A DNA stretch of 64,000 nt from Archaeoglobaceae archaeon (lineage in GTDB: Archaea > Halobacteriota > Archaeoglobi > Archaeoglobales > Archaeoglobaceae): contig JALSOQ010000009.1 in assembly GCA_026986375.1 (NCBI GenBank), positions 62,001 through 126,000 on the forward strand, in the 5' to 3' direction. Below, piece by piece: positions 46,556-54,879 of the stretch. Under the pieces are notes generated by a model. That model ran no database searches. It saw only the letters and a program-made list of their open reading frames with translations, and had not been told where the DNA came from. How positions within the stretch are numbered: the stretch's first letter is position 1; every line of letters starts with the position of its first letter. A program made the translations under genes and the position numbers.

Positions 46556-47022
46556 CTCTTAACCCTCCTTATCACCGCCTCGCTACCACACACGGGGCAA
46601 ACGTCATCTTCTATCCTTCTCCCACAACCCCTACACACCTTAACCCATTTAAATGCTTTGGATATTCTCGGCTGGACGATGTTCTCAACCTTCAAGCCCA
46701 TGACCATCGCGACGTTCTGAATCGAATAATCGTCAGTCACTAAGACGACATCCCTCTCCTTCTTCCTCTCATCGAGGGTTTTGGCGAGGAGCTTTATGTC
46801 AGTATTCGAGAGCTTGTGGATGTCGCCCGTTTTCTTGGCCACCCTTATTACTTCCTCAACGCTTTCCTTAGAAGCTTCCTCCACCCTTATGTCGAGTAAA
46901 GAGAGGTAAAGCTGGGAATTTTCGTCCTTTATTTCGTCCACTACCTCCGGAATCGTGACCATCTCATCGTAATGAGCCTTCCTCATGAATATAACGCTCG
47001 AATCTATCACGTATACCTTCAT
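46552..47022 (-). CDS. nob1: Ribosome maturation endonuclease Nob1
   Basis: 156 residues from ATG 47022; an upstream TTG at 47028 would add two. PIN domain with VIDSSVIFM, IPEVVDEIKDE and LLAKTLDE, plus VLVTDDYSIQNVA, supplying the metal-binding acids. The C-terminal zinc ribbon is VCRGCGRRIEDDVCPVCG. Nob1 makes the final cut forming the 3' end of 16S rRNA. First gene of the four-gene minus-strand operon and divergent from the next gene. Confidence 0.94.
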   Translation of the reverse strand: MKVYVIDSSVIFMRKAHYDEMVTIPEVVDEIKDENSQLYLSLLDIRVEEASKESVEEVIRVAKKTGDIHKLSNTDIKLLAKTLDERKKERDVVLVTDDYSIQNVAMVMGLKVENIVQPRISKAFKWVKVCRGCGRRIEDDVCPVCGSEAVIRRVKR

Positions 47023-47078
47023 CTGCAATAACGATGTTGAACCGAACCTTAGATAAGCTTTCCCTTCTCCACGTCATC

Positions 47079-47306
47079 ATGAAAGACGAAATCCTTTCCG
47101 CACTTAGGAAGTTTTTCGAGGAGTTGGAGGGAAAGGGGGATGTAGATTTGAAGAGGATCGAGTGGGAGCTCGACAACATAATCTATCCATACATAGGCTC
47201 CTACATCGCGAGTGGGGAACTGAGCAAGGAGGAGGGAAGGGAGATATTCGAGTTCTGCGAGAAAAAGCTGAGAGAGTTGAAGGAAAGTTTGTCCCGCAGG
47301 AGTTAA
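47079..47306 (+). CDS. Small helical protein of unknown function
   Basis: 75 residues from ATG 47079; an in-frame start at 47034 is closer to the divergent nob1. Predicted all-helical and acidic: [56 protein letters not shown]. No motif recognised. It lies between divergent nob1 and pdxS; the TATA element of pdxS overlaps its stop. Confidence 0.7.
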   Translation: MKDEILSALRKFFEELEGKGDVDLKRIEWELDNIIYPYIGSYIASGELSKEEGREIFEFCEKKLRELKESLSRRS

Positions 47307-47310
47307 ATAG
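47303..47310 (+). promoter_or_regulatory. TATA box for pdxST
   Basis: TTAAATAG at the stop codon of the preceding small gene, 22 bases before the pdxS ATG at 47333, the leaderless spacing. Confidence 0.55.
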
Positions 47311-47332
47311 CTCAAACGTTCACCACAGAACG

Positions 47333-48334
47333 ATGAAGCTTGAGGAACTCAGGTTCGGGACAGAACTAATAAAGAGAGGATTTGCGAAGATGCAAAAGGG
47401 CGGAGTCATAATGGACGTTACAAATGCGGAGCAGGCTCAGATCGCTGAAGATGCCGGAGCCGTAGCCGTCATGGCCCTGCACAAAGTTCCGGCCGACATA
47501 AGGGCGAGCGGAGGAGTTGCGAGGATGGCGGATCCTAAGAAGATTCAGGAGATAATGGATGCCGTAACGATTCCGGTGATGGCGAAGTGCAGGATCGGGC
47601 ACGTTGCGGAGGCGAGAGCTTTGGAGGCGATAGGAGTGGACATGATAGACGAGAGCGAAGTCCTCACACCCGCGGATGTCTTCTTCCACATAGATAAGAG
47701 AAAGTTCACGGTTCCGTTCGTCTGCGGTGCGAGGAGTTTGGGTGAGGCCGTTAGGAGGATTTGGGAAGGGGCGGCGATGATCAGGACGAAGGGAGAGGCC
47801 GGAACGGGAAACGTCGTCGAAGCGGTGAAGCACATGAGGATCATGAACCAGTCGATAGCCCAGCTTCAGAGGATGCCCGACGAGAAGGTTTATGCGGTTG
47901 CGGAGAAATACGCCGAGAGATATGTCGAGCTTACGAGGACTGTTAGGCAGGAGATGGGTTTGCCCGAGGAAATAAAGCCTGATGATGTTGTTTACGAGGA
48001 ATACACGTTCGAGGAAATAGTGGGAGGAATATATGAGATTCTGCTCGAAGTAAAGAAGATGGGAAGGTTGCCCGTCGTAAACTTCGCCGCCGGTGGCATA
48101 GCGACTCCTGCGGATGCTGCTTTCATGATGCAACTCGGAGCGGACGGAGTTTTCGTCGGATCGGGGATATTCAAGAGTTCGAATCCGGAAGCTTATGCGA
48201 GGGCTATCGTCGAGGCTGTCGAGCACTGGGACGAGCCGGAGGTGGTTGCTGAGGTAAGCAAGGGGATAGGAGAGGCTATGAAGGGATTGGAAGTCTCACA
48301 GCTGAGTGTCAGGATGCAGGAGAGGGGGATATGA
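47333..48334 (+). CDS. pdxS: Pyridoxal 5'-phosphate synthase, PdxS subunit
   Basis: 333 residues from ATG 47333. A longer frame begins at 47162, but the N-terminus [20 protein letters not shown] and the TATA box set the start. Family segments [59 protein letters not shown] and [15 protein letters not shown] are present, including the lysines that carry the sugar adducts. It condenses ribose 5-phosphate, glyceraldehyde 3-phosphate and ammonia to PLP. Overlaps pdxT by four bases. Confidence 0.97.
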   Translation: MKLEELRFGTELIKRGFAKMQKGGVIMDVTNAEQAQIAEDAGAVAVMALHKVPADIRASGGVARMADPKKIQEIMDAVTIPVMAKCRIGHVAEARALEAIGVDMIDESEVLTPADVFFHIDKRKFTVPFVCGARSLGEAVRRIWEGAAMIRTKGEAGTGNVVEAVKHMRIMNQSIAQLQRMPDEKVYAVAEKYAERYVELTRTVRQEMGLPEEIKPDDVVYEEYTFEEIVGGIYEILLEVKKMGRLPVVNFAAGGIATPADAAFMMQLGADGVFVGSGIFKSSNPEAYARAIVEAVEHWDEPEVVAEVSKGIGEAMKGLEVSQLSVRMQERGI

Positions 48335-48924
48335 GGATCGCTGTTATAGGAGTGCAGGGTGCAGTCGAGGAGCACGTGGTGGCAACTAAGAAGGCGATGC
48401 AAAAGCTCGGGATAGATGGAGAAGTCCTCGCCGTGAGGAGGAAGGGAATAGTTTCGAAGTCCGATGGTGTGATAATACCCGGTGGAGAGAGCACGACGAT
48501 AAGCAGGCTGATGTTCAGGGATTCGATAGCGAGCGAGATAATAGAGCTTGCGGAGGAGGGTAAACCGGTAATGGGAACTTGCGCGGGATTAATTCTGCTT
48601 TCGAAACACGGAGACGAGCAGGTTGAAAAAACCAAGACCAAGCTTTTGGGGCTTTTGGACGTTTGGATTAAGAGGAACGCCTTCGGAAGGCAGAGGGAGA
48701 GCTTTCAAGTTAAGTTGAACGTCAAATACGTGGGCGAGTTCGAGGCTGTTTTCATCAGAGCCCCGGCGATAACGAAGGTAGGGGAGGATGTGGAAGTTTT
48801 GGCGACCTTCGAGGATTACATCGTCGCCGTTAAGCAGGACAACGTTTTAGGCTTGGCTTTTCACCCCGAACTGACCGAAGATACGAGGGTCCACGAGTTC
48901 TTTTTGAAGATGGCTTTGGATTAA
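48331..48924 (+). CDS. pdxT: Pyridoxal 5'-phosphate synthase, PdxT glutaminase subunit
   Basis: 197 residues. Glutaminase nucleophile Cys84 in [10 protein letters not shown]; His and Glu in [18 protein letters not shown] and [12 protein letters not shown] are family-specific. It provides ammonia to PdxS through the coupled operon (ATGA overlap). Normal length. Confidence 0.96.
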   Translation: MRIAVIGVQGAVEEHVVATKKAMQKLGIDGEVLAVRRKGIVSKSDGVIIPGGESTTISRLMFRDSIASEIIELAEEGKPVMGTCAGLILLSKHGDEQVEKTKTKLLGLLDVWIKRNAFGRQRESFQVKLNVKYVGEFEAVFIRAPAITKVGEDVEVLATFEDYIVAVKQDNVLGLAFHPELTEDTRVHEFFLKMALD

Positions 48925-49043
48925 AATATTTTATTGCCGTTGAGACGGAAATCAGCAACGGAGGATTAACGTAGCCTTCATCGACAACTGGATAATCGAA
49001 GACGTCTTGGCTTTTAAAAGATCGAACCGTTCGATCTCCTAAA

Positions 49044-49054
49044 GCTTAAATATT
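49044..49054 (+). promoter_or_regulatory. TATA box for truA
   Basis: GCTTAAATATT, 24 bases before the truA ATG at 49079. The preceding 110 bases after pdxT contain no gene. Confidence 0.6.
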
Positions 49055-49078
49055 CTCTCAGACCAAAATCCAACATCC

Positions 49079-49864
49079 ATGAGAATCGCATACAAATTGG
49101 CATACATAGGAACTAACTTCCACGGCTTTCAGTATCAGCCCGATGTTAGAACGGTTGAGGGGGAGCTCTTCAAAGCTTTCGAAGAGTTGGGGATCGATGT
49201 CAGAAAGGCCAACTACAAATCCGCTGGAAGGACTGATGCAGGTGTTCACGCTTTCGGGCAGGTGATAGCGCTCGATTTGGAAAAACCGATATTTCCCCGT
49301 GCCATAAACGCCCACCTGCCGGAAGACATCACGGTCTGGGCTTGGGCGAAGGTTCCGGAGGATTTCAACCCGAGGCACGCCAAGAGTAGGATATACCTAT
49401 ACGTTCTGTTCGCGAAGGATTACGACATATCCGCGATGAGGAAGGCGGCAAAGCTCCTGCTCGGAACTCACGACTTCTCAAATTTCACGAAGAAGTTCGG
49501 TGAGGGGGAGAGTTGCGTCAGAACGATCTACAACGTCGAATTAAGGGTGGACAAGGAGTTCCTCATACTGGAGATCGAGGGTAACGCTTTCACTTGGAAC
49601 ATGGTCCGATGCATAGTTACCGCTTTGGAAGAAGTTGGAAGTGGGCACAGGGATCTGAAGTGGTTCGAATCCATGCTGAATCCGGAAAAGCATAGGGAGA
49701 GGATAGAGCCGGCCCCGCCATACGGTCTAATTCTCAAAGACGTCATTTACGACTTCGAGTTCGAAGTGGACGAATACGCTTGGAAGACACTGCAACATAG
49801 AATAGAAAAGACGGTTAGGTTCCACGGGACGATATACAAACTCTTCTCTCTCCTCACGCCTTGA
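49079..49864 (+). CDS. truA: tRNA pseudouridine synthase A
   Basis: 261 residues. The catalytic aspartate is Asp53 in [31 protein letters not shown] opens the fold, and [19 protein letters not shown] is the C-terminal signature. It modifies uridines 38-40 of the tRNA anticodon arm. Start codon fixed by the promoter spacing (leaderless). The end overlaps the convergent aIF1 gene by 11 bases. Confidence 0.95.
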   Translation: MRIAYKLAYIGTNFHGFQYQPDVRTVEGELFKAFEELGIDVRKANYKSAGRTDAGVHAFGQVIALDLEKPIFPRAINAHLPEDITVWAWAKVPEDFNPRHAKSRIYLYVLFAKDYDISAMRKAAKLLLGTHDFSNFTKKFGEGESCVRTIYNVELRVDKEFLILEIEGNAFTWNMVRCIVTALEEVGSGHRDLKWFESMLNPEKHRERIEPAPPYGLILKDVIYDFEFEVDEYAWKTLQHRIEKTVRFHGTIYKLFSLLTP

Positions 49865-50159
49865 TCCTGTCCGGGTTGAATCCCTTCTTTATCAGCAGTT
49901 CTTTGACCCTCGCAACGTGATTACCCTGCAACTCTATTACTCCGTTCTTAACCGTTCCACCGCAAGCGAGCTTAGTCTTGAGGAACTTCGCGAGCTCCTC
50001 CAAGTTGATCTCACTCCCGTCTATGCCCTCGATTATCGTGACCTCCTTTCCGTATCTCCTTCTGACCACTCTGATCACTATCTGCTGCTGCTCCTTTGCA
50101 ACCTCCTCGCACACGCATATATCCTTCGGCAATCCGCAAATCGGACAGATTTCCGACAT
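49854..50159 (-). CDS. Translation initiation factor aIF1 (SUI1 family)
   Basis: 101 residues. An N-terminal zinc-finger-like [13 protein letters not shown] (Cys pairs) precedes the SUI1 core [37 protein letters not shown] and [10 protein letters not shown]. It monitors start-codon selection on the small subunit. The cysteine motif is typical of archaeal aIF1. Convergent overlap with truA. Confidence 0.94.
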   Translation of the reverse strand: MSEICPICGLPKDICVCEEVAKEQQQIVIRVVRRRYGKEVTIIEGIDGSEINLEELAKFLKTKLACGGTVKNGVIELQGNHVARVKELLIKKGFNPDRIKA

Positions 50160-50235
50160 CTTAGCCCATTACCTCCTAAGGATTTTTTTACAAATATTCG
50201 GTTAAGGATTTTAATTTTTCGCTGGACCTATCGAC

Positions 50236-50781
50236 ATGGATATCCCGGTGGATGTGAAGAGGGTTTGGGACAAATACGGATTGCCGGAGAACGTGCGGAG
50301 GCACTGCGTTAAGGTGGCGGAAATAGCTCTAAGAATAGCTGAAAGAATAAAGAAGAACGGGCATGAAGTTGATTTGGAGGCAGTAAAGAAGGGGGCTTTG
50401 CTGCACGACGTAGGAAGGGCGATAACCCACGAACCCTTCAGACACTTCATAATCAGCGGGGAAATTTTGAGAAAGGAGGGTTTCGACGAGAAAATAGTCA
50501 GAATAGCTGAAAGGCACTTTTCTGCGGGAGTTAGCGAGGAGGATGCGAAGATGCTCGGACTCGAAGTCGTGAAGAGCTTCATGCCCGAAACTTTGGAGGA
50601 GAAGATAGTCTGCTACGCGGACAAGGTGACGAAGGGCGATAGGGAAATATCCTTCGAGGAATTTCTGAAGAGGCTGGACGAACTCGAAAGACAGCATCCG
50701 GAAACCGCTTGGTTCACTAAGAAGACGAGGGAGAGGATAAAGGCGATAAGGGAGGAGTTGGAGAAACTTGGAGGGTTATGA
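50236..50781 (+). CDS. HD-domain phosphohydrolase (TIGR00295 type)
   Basis: 181 residues. The metal-binding histidines and aspartate follow the HD pattern: His23 in RRHCVKVAE, His57-Asp58 in LLHDVGRA, His in THEPFRHF and Asp in ICYADKVTKG-like VCYADKVTKGD. The archaeal family is presumed to hydrolyse phosphate esters, possibly nucleotides; the exact substrate is unknown. It overlaps the DUF429 gene by four bases, suggesting joint translation. Confidence 0.88.
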   Translation: MDIPVDVKRVWDKYGLPENVRRHCVKVAEIALRIAERIKKNGHEVDLEAVKKGALLHDVGRAITHEPFRHFIISGEILRKEGFDEKIVRIAERHFSAGVSEEDAKMLGLEVVKSFMPETLEEKIVCYADKVTKGDREISFEEFLKRLDELERQHPETAWFTKKTRERIKAIREELEKLGGL

Positions 50782-51314
50782 TAGCCGGAATAGATGTGGG
50801 CAGAAGAGTCAGCTTGGTAGTCCTTAAGGGTAGGAAGGTGGTTTACGTTGGAGATCTTGAGGAATGCGAATTGGACTTCGAATTCGCAGGAATCGACGCT
50901 CCCTTAAGCTTTCCCGAATCGGGGTGTTTTAGGGAGTGCGAGAGGAAACTTCAGAGGATGGGCATAAAACTTCTACCGCCCAAGTTCATAGAGAGGGTGG
51001 CTTTGAAGGGTATGGAGATCGCCGGGAAACTGAGGAGGATGGGCGTTGAGGTTTACGAGGTCTATCCATACGCCACGAGATGTATTCTCAACATAGCTCC
51101 GAAAGCCAACAAAAAAACGGAAAAGGGAAGGAGAGAAATATTAAGGGATTTAAGGAAATTTTTGGAATTCGACGTTCTGAAAGACCACGATTCCATAGAC
51201 GCGGCGATATCCGCATTGACCGTCTTATTTTACGTCGAAGGATTGGGTGAAATAGTTGAAGGAAGGGACGGGAAAATTCTAATCCCTAAACCTTCACCCT
51301 CTCGACTTCCTTAA
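50778..51314 (+). CDS. DUF429 family protein (RNase H-like predicted nuclease)
   Basis: 178 residues. AGIDVGRRVSLVVL and FAGIDAPLSF give the alternating acidic pattern of the RNase H-like fold, and DSIDAAISALTVLFYVEG provides the C-terminal acids. YEVYPYATRCIL with the preceding GMEIAGKLRRMGVEV matches DUF429. Biochemical activity has not been established for most members. Coupled to the HD gene; converges on a Cys-rich gene with a 29-base overlap. Confidence 0.85.
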   Translation: MIAGIDVGRRVSLVVLKGRKVVYVGDLEECELDFEFAGIDAPLSFPESGCFRECERKLQRMGIKLLPPKFIERVALKGMEIAGKLRRMGVEVYEVYPYATRCILNIAPKANKKTEKGRREILRDLRKFLEFDVLKDHDSIDAAISALTVLFYVEGLGEIVEGRDGKILIPKPSPSRLP

Positions 51315-51519
51315 CTTCAGCCTTTGGAATCCTCCTGCGATACGCGTAATCCTTCGCGGCGACGACTATCTCGCAAATCGGAGGACAACCGTTTATACCG
51401 CAAGCTCTGCACTTCCCGTCGTTCGAACATTCCACGACGTCGTAACTTCTATCGCTAATATCGATGATTACCGTAGCCACGATCTTCCTGAGAAACACTT
51501 GGAGGTAAATTGTAGTCAT
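51286..51519 (-). CDS. Small Cys-rich protein, function unknown
   Basis: 77 residues from ATG 51519 (GAGGTGTGTGGG upstream); a longer frame from 51600 is disfavoured because a TATA-like CGTTAAATATG lies between. The centre has five cysteines in CSNDGKCRACGINGCPPIC preceded by VVEC, making six, arranged as a likely metal or Fe-S site. The flanks are beta-like (IVATVIIDISD) and basic. Not matched to a family. Divergent from nreA, sharing a 113-base gap; a DNA-repair link would be inference only. Confidence 0.75.
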   Translation of the reverse strand: MTTIYLQVFLRKIVATVIIDISDRSYDVVECSNDGKCRACGINGCPPICEIVVAAKDYAYRRRIPKAEVKEVERVKV

Positions 51520-51632
51520 CCCACACACCTCTTCGCTTTTGATCCTGATAATAATCATCACAATCAACATATTTAACGTTTTTGCAAAGCTTTCGCACAA
51601 TCTTTTTCATTCTGAACGATCCAATTTTGCAT

Positions 51633-52751
51633 GTGATATGCGCTAAGTGCAAGGGAAGGTTGCTGTGCGGGAGGAAGAAGTGCCCCTTTTTGGTGAAGTT
51701 CAGATTTAGGAGGAATGTGGAGGTCGGAGAGATAGAGAGGCCGACTCCTCCTTCCGTATTCGTAGGCAGGATCGGATATCCGAAGGTCTTCGCGGGCCCG
51801 CTGATAGCGATGGATTACGACGATCCCGAGTTTTTGGACTCTCCTTGGCTTTGGAAGGGTAGCGTGGAGGACGTAATGGCTTTGAGGATGTCTCTCGTTA
51901 GAGGGATGAAGGTCTGCGACGTCAGGAAGGAAGACGGATTCGTCGAAACTTTGAGAGAGGCGGTAGCGTCGATTAGGCACGTCGAAATCGAGTGCGGGAT
52001 AGTGAAGGTCGTGGAAAAGCCAGTTTTCGACGACATCCTTCAGCCCATGGGTGTTTCCGCCAAGATAGATGGGTTGAAGCTCATCGAGAATCCCAAGATA
52101 CCTAAAAAGGTCGAGAAGGTTTGGAACGATGAGATGAAGGCCGTCGAGGGCGTTGGATATCTCTTCGACTCTGGATTCAGCACGTATTACATTCAAAAGC
52201 TGTTTTCGGTGGGGATTTTAGGAATCGAGAGGAGAATGGTTCCGACAAGGTGGAGCATAACCGCGGTCCACGACCTGCTGGGAGAAAGCTTGAAGAGGGA
52301 GATAGCGGGGTTCGAATCCGTGAACGATTCAATGCTGTTCAGCTACGAGCACTTCGGAAACAGATTCAAGATCCTCATAACTCCGGGAGAGTTCTCTTTC
52401 AACTTGATCGAGGTATGGAGGAAAGGAAGCTTCTGGAGTCCTAAATCGGACTGGATCGGAATCGACTCGGAAACGATTCGGAGGAAGAAGAGGTATTCGG
52501 ATTTGGGAGGCGGATACTACGCGGCGAGGCTTCCCGTTCTGGAGTTTCTCAGGAGGATTGGGAGGAAGGGAAGGGTGTTCGTCGTTAGAGAGATAACGCC
52601 CGAATATTACGCTCCTTTGGGTGTGTGGGTGGTGGAGGAGGGGGTTAGGAGGGCTTTGGAGAGAGGAAAAAAGGTGGATGAAGAAGTCGTGGGTGGTATT
52701 CTGAGATCGTTCGAAATTCAGGCGACCCTTTCCGACTTTTGTAGGGAGTGA
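51633..52751 (+). CDS. nreA: DNA repair protein NreA-like (DUF650/DUF651)
   Basis: 372 residues from GTG 51633, beginning at the zinc motif ICAKCKGRLLCGRKKCPFL; a frame from 51582 adds residues that overlap the promoter area. Family blocks are PPSVFVGRIGYPKVFAGPL, RRMVPTRWSITAVHDLLGE, DLGGGYYAARLPVLEFL and REITPEYYAPLGVWVVEEGV. Archaeal Nre proteins act in repair of DNA cross-links with PCNA. The C-terminus QATLSDFC resembles a PCNA-interaction box but has Cys in place of the last aromatic residue. Confidence 0.9.
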   Translation: MICAKCKGRLLCGRKKCPFLVKFRFRRNVEVGEIERPTPPSVFVGRIGYPKVFAGPLIAMDYDDPEFLDSPWLWKGSVEDVMALRMSLVRGMKVCDVRKEDGFVETLREAVASIRHVEIECGIVKVVEKPVFDDILQPMGVSAKIDGLKLIENPKIPKKVEKVWNDEMKAVEGVGYLFDSGFSTYYIQKLFSVGILGIERRMVPTRWSITAVHDLLGESLKREIAGFESVNDSMLFSYEHFGNRFKILITPGEFSFNLIEVWRKGSFWSPKSDWIGIDSETIRRKKRYSDLGGGYYAARLPVLEFLRRIGRKGRVFVVREITPEYYAPLGVWVVEEGVRRALERGKKVDEEVVGGILRSFEIQATLSDFCRE

Positions 52752-52793
52752 AAAATAAAACCGTTAAATTACGCGTCCCGCAAACGTAATTAC

Positions 52794-53381
52794 ATGATAG
52801 AGGAGAGCGTTAGGTTCGGCGATTTTTTGTGCAGGGTCATAAGGAGCGCCAACGAAGGGGATAATCCTGTGGTTTTTCTGCACGGATACGCTTTCAACAG
52901 CGAGGTCTGGAAGGAGATAAACGTTCTCAAGGTTTTGGAGGAGAAAGGAATACCGTTCATAGCGATAGACATGCCATACGGGTCGAAGAGCAGGTGTCAG
53001 CCGAAGACGGACGATGTTGAGAAGAACGTTGAAGTGGTGGAGAAAGCTGTGGGGGATAAGGAGCCGATAATCGTGGGAGCGAGTTTGGGGGGATACATAG
53101 CATTGAGATACGCCGTCAAGAAGGGAGTCAAGGGGTTACTTCTCATAGCGCCCGTGAGAGGATTGGAGGAGGATCTGATGAAGGAATACGGTAAGCTGAG
53201 GGGAAAAGTTTGGATAATACACGGGGAGAAGGATGAAGTCGTTCCAAAGTGGGAGATGAAGGATCTCGCCAAGGCGCTGGATGCTAAGCTTATAGTTTAC
53301 GAAAACGCCGGGCATCCGGCATACCTCGATCGGCCGGAGAGGTTTAAGGAGGATCTGCTGAAGTTCTGCTCCAAGCTTTAA
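52794..53381 (+). CDS. Alpha/beta-hydrolase
   Basis: 195 residues. Oxyanion HGYAFNS (30-36), nucleophile Ser97 in GASLGG, Asp147 in HGEKDEVVP and His174 in NAGHPAYLDRP make a complete triad. No lid domain. Substrate unknown; small cytoplasmic esterase-like enzyme. It starts 42 bases after nreA and overlaps the convergent methyltransferase by four bases. Confidence 0.88.
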   Translation: MIEESVRFGDFLCRVIRSANEGDNPVVFLHGYAFNSEVWKEINVLKVLEEKGIPFIAIDMPYGSKSRCQPKTDDVEKNVEVVEKAVGDKEPIIVGASLGGYIALRYAVKKGVKGLLLIAPVRGLEEDLMKEYGKLRGKVWIIHGEKDEVVPKWEMKDLAKALDAKLIVYENAGHPAYLDRPERFKEDLLKFCSKL

Positions 53382-54106
53382 ACATTTTTAAAGCATTCTA
53401 CCATATAGTATTCCTTCTTAGTCCAAGCGATTCGGTAAGGAAGAGGAAGGGTTCTCATCTGCATCTCCCTCAACCATGCGAGATCCCAGACGTTGGGTCT
53501 TAGGTTGAGAGATTCGATGATCTCGATCAAAGCATTTACGTCCGCTCCCCCGTAGAAAGGAAGGTGCTCACTGATTTTCTGTCTGTAATGCTTAAACGGA
53601 TTTCTCCTCTCGTAGATTCCAATCAGAACTTTTCCCAAGAATTTCCTGACCTTCGTGCTTAAAGAATCGTCGGTCCACCTTCCGTCCACGATAACAACTT
53701 TCTCTCTGGCAACCCTCGCCCATTCAGCAAGAGCCCTCTTCGGATTCGGAAGAGTCCATAGGAGGTGTCTACATATTACCGCATCGAAACTTTCGTCCTT
53801 GAAAGGTAAATTTTCGGCATCTCCCAGCTTGAACTGAACTTTCAAACCCCTCTGTTTCGCCTTTCTCCTTGCAACTTTCAGCATACCCTCAGATATGTCC
53901 AATCCAACTACTTCGTGTCCCAATTCTGCCAGAATTAATGCAAAAAATCCAGTTCCCGTTCCCACATCCAATATCCTCATCTTCGATTCGAAAACCTCCT
54001 TAAGTATCGAACGCCAGACTTCTGGAAGGCAGACGTGTCCCGGACTTCTGTCGTAGCTTTCTCCTCTCGAATCCCAGTATTCCTTTATCAACATCTTAAC
54101 GTCCAT
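53378..54106 (-). CDS. SAM-dependent methyltransferase (UbiE-like)
   Basis: 242 residues. Motif I ILDVGTGTGFFALILAELGH, acidic loop VVGLDISEGML, GDAENLPFKDESFDAVICRH and the post-motif WTLPNPKRALAEWARV. The class I fold is complete. The C-terminal 80 residues vary and define the unknown substrate. Related archaeal enzymes act on quinones, porphyrins or arsenic, and nothing here distinguishes them. Its upstream region faces the divergent DUF4198 gene. Confidence 0.88.
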   Translation of the reverse strand: MDVKMLIKEYWDSRGESYDRSPGHVCLPEVWRSILKEVFESKMRILDVGTGTGFFALILAELGHEVVGLDISEGMLKVARRKAKQRGLKVQFKLGDAENLPFKDESFDAVICRHLLWTLPNPKRALAEWARVAREKVVIVDGRWTDDSLSTKVRKFLGKVLIGIYERRNPFKHYRQKISEHLPFYGGADVNALIEIIESLNLRPNVWDLAWLREMQMRTLPLPYRIAWTKKEYYMVECFKNV

Positions 54107-54224
54107 TGTTGCGAAGTTTTATCGTAATTTTTAAAATTTTATGCCAAAGTATTATTGCAGAATGGGTAGTTACGACAATAACAATAGCAATTTTAATATA
54201 CTTAATTATTACCGAATCCAATCA

Positions 54225-54875
54225 ATGTTGGTAACAAGTGATATTGTTAAATATTTACTTAGCATCGTGAACCACGAGGCTTGGATAGAGGTGGATGGTA
54301 GAGCCTACCTAAAGTGGGGGCACTATCCAGAAGTAGACGGCAAGCTCGATCCTATGTGCATAGTCAGGGCTTTCGCGGTTAGCGGAGGAGCAGTTTTGCC
54401 CGTCGCAGTCGGAACGGACAAGGAGTCGTCATCGAGGGGGGCGCTGTTTCTGGAGTTCGAAGAGGCTGAAGCGTTGGCTGTGGAATACGACAGAGGTATT
54501 TATACGCTAACCGAAGACGGAAAGTGGATCTTCGGAAGGCATGTTCCCCAGAAATACAGGGTTAAGGAGAAAAGGCAGATACTGGGGTCCGCGAAGACTT
54601 ATTTGGGAGATAGGATCGAACCCTTGGGCTTAGAGCTTGAGTTAATGCCGGATAAAATTGGTGATGAGGTTAGGATTCAAATCCTATTCGGAGGAAAGCC
54701 GATAGCCGGGAAGATCAAGTTGAGGAATTCGAAAGGTGTTTTCGAGTTCGATGCTGGTGAGGAAGGAGCAGTTTTGAAGCTTGCCGAAGGGATAAACGTC
54801 ATCTCCGCCAGATACGTCGATGAGGGTGTCGATTTTATGAGGAGTCTCGTCACCACTCTGACGATTTCGAGGTGA
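54225..54875 (+). CDS. DUF4198 family protein, ABC importer-associated
   Basis: 216 residues from ATG 54225, supported by a TATA-like TTTTAATATA ending 25 bases upstream; a longer frame from 54141 would contain that promoter. NHEAWIEVDGRAYLKWGHYP begins the domain, and ILFGGKPIAGKIKLRNSKG is the C-terminal beta-sandwich half. DUF4198 proteins are usually exported and linked to nickel or cobalt uptake. Here no clear signal peptide is visible. It ends four bases before the solute-binding gene, so it belongs to the transporter operon. Confidence 0.78.
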   Translation: MLVTSDIVKYLLSIVNHEAWIEVDGRAYLKWGHYPEVDGKLDPMCIVRAFAVSGGAVLPVAVGTDKESSSRGALFLEFEEAEALAVEYDRGIYTLTEDGKWIFGRHVPQKYRVKEKRQILGSAKTYLGDRIEPLGLELELMPDKIGDEVRIQILFGGKPIAGKIKLRNSKGVFEFDAGEEGAVLKLAEGINVISARYVDEGVDFMRSLVTTLTISR

Positions 54876-54879
54876 TGGT

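Noticed and set aside
47162-47332. N-terminal extension of pdxS
   Set aside because: The extra 57 codons overlap the small gene at 47079-47306 in another frame, and the pdxS family start and TATA box support ATG 47333.
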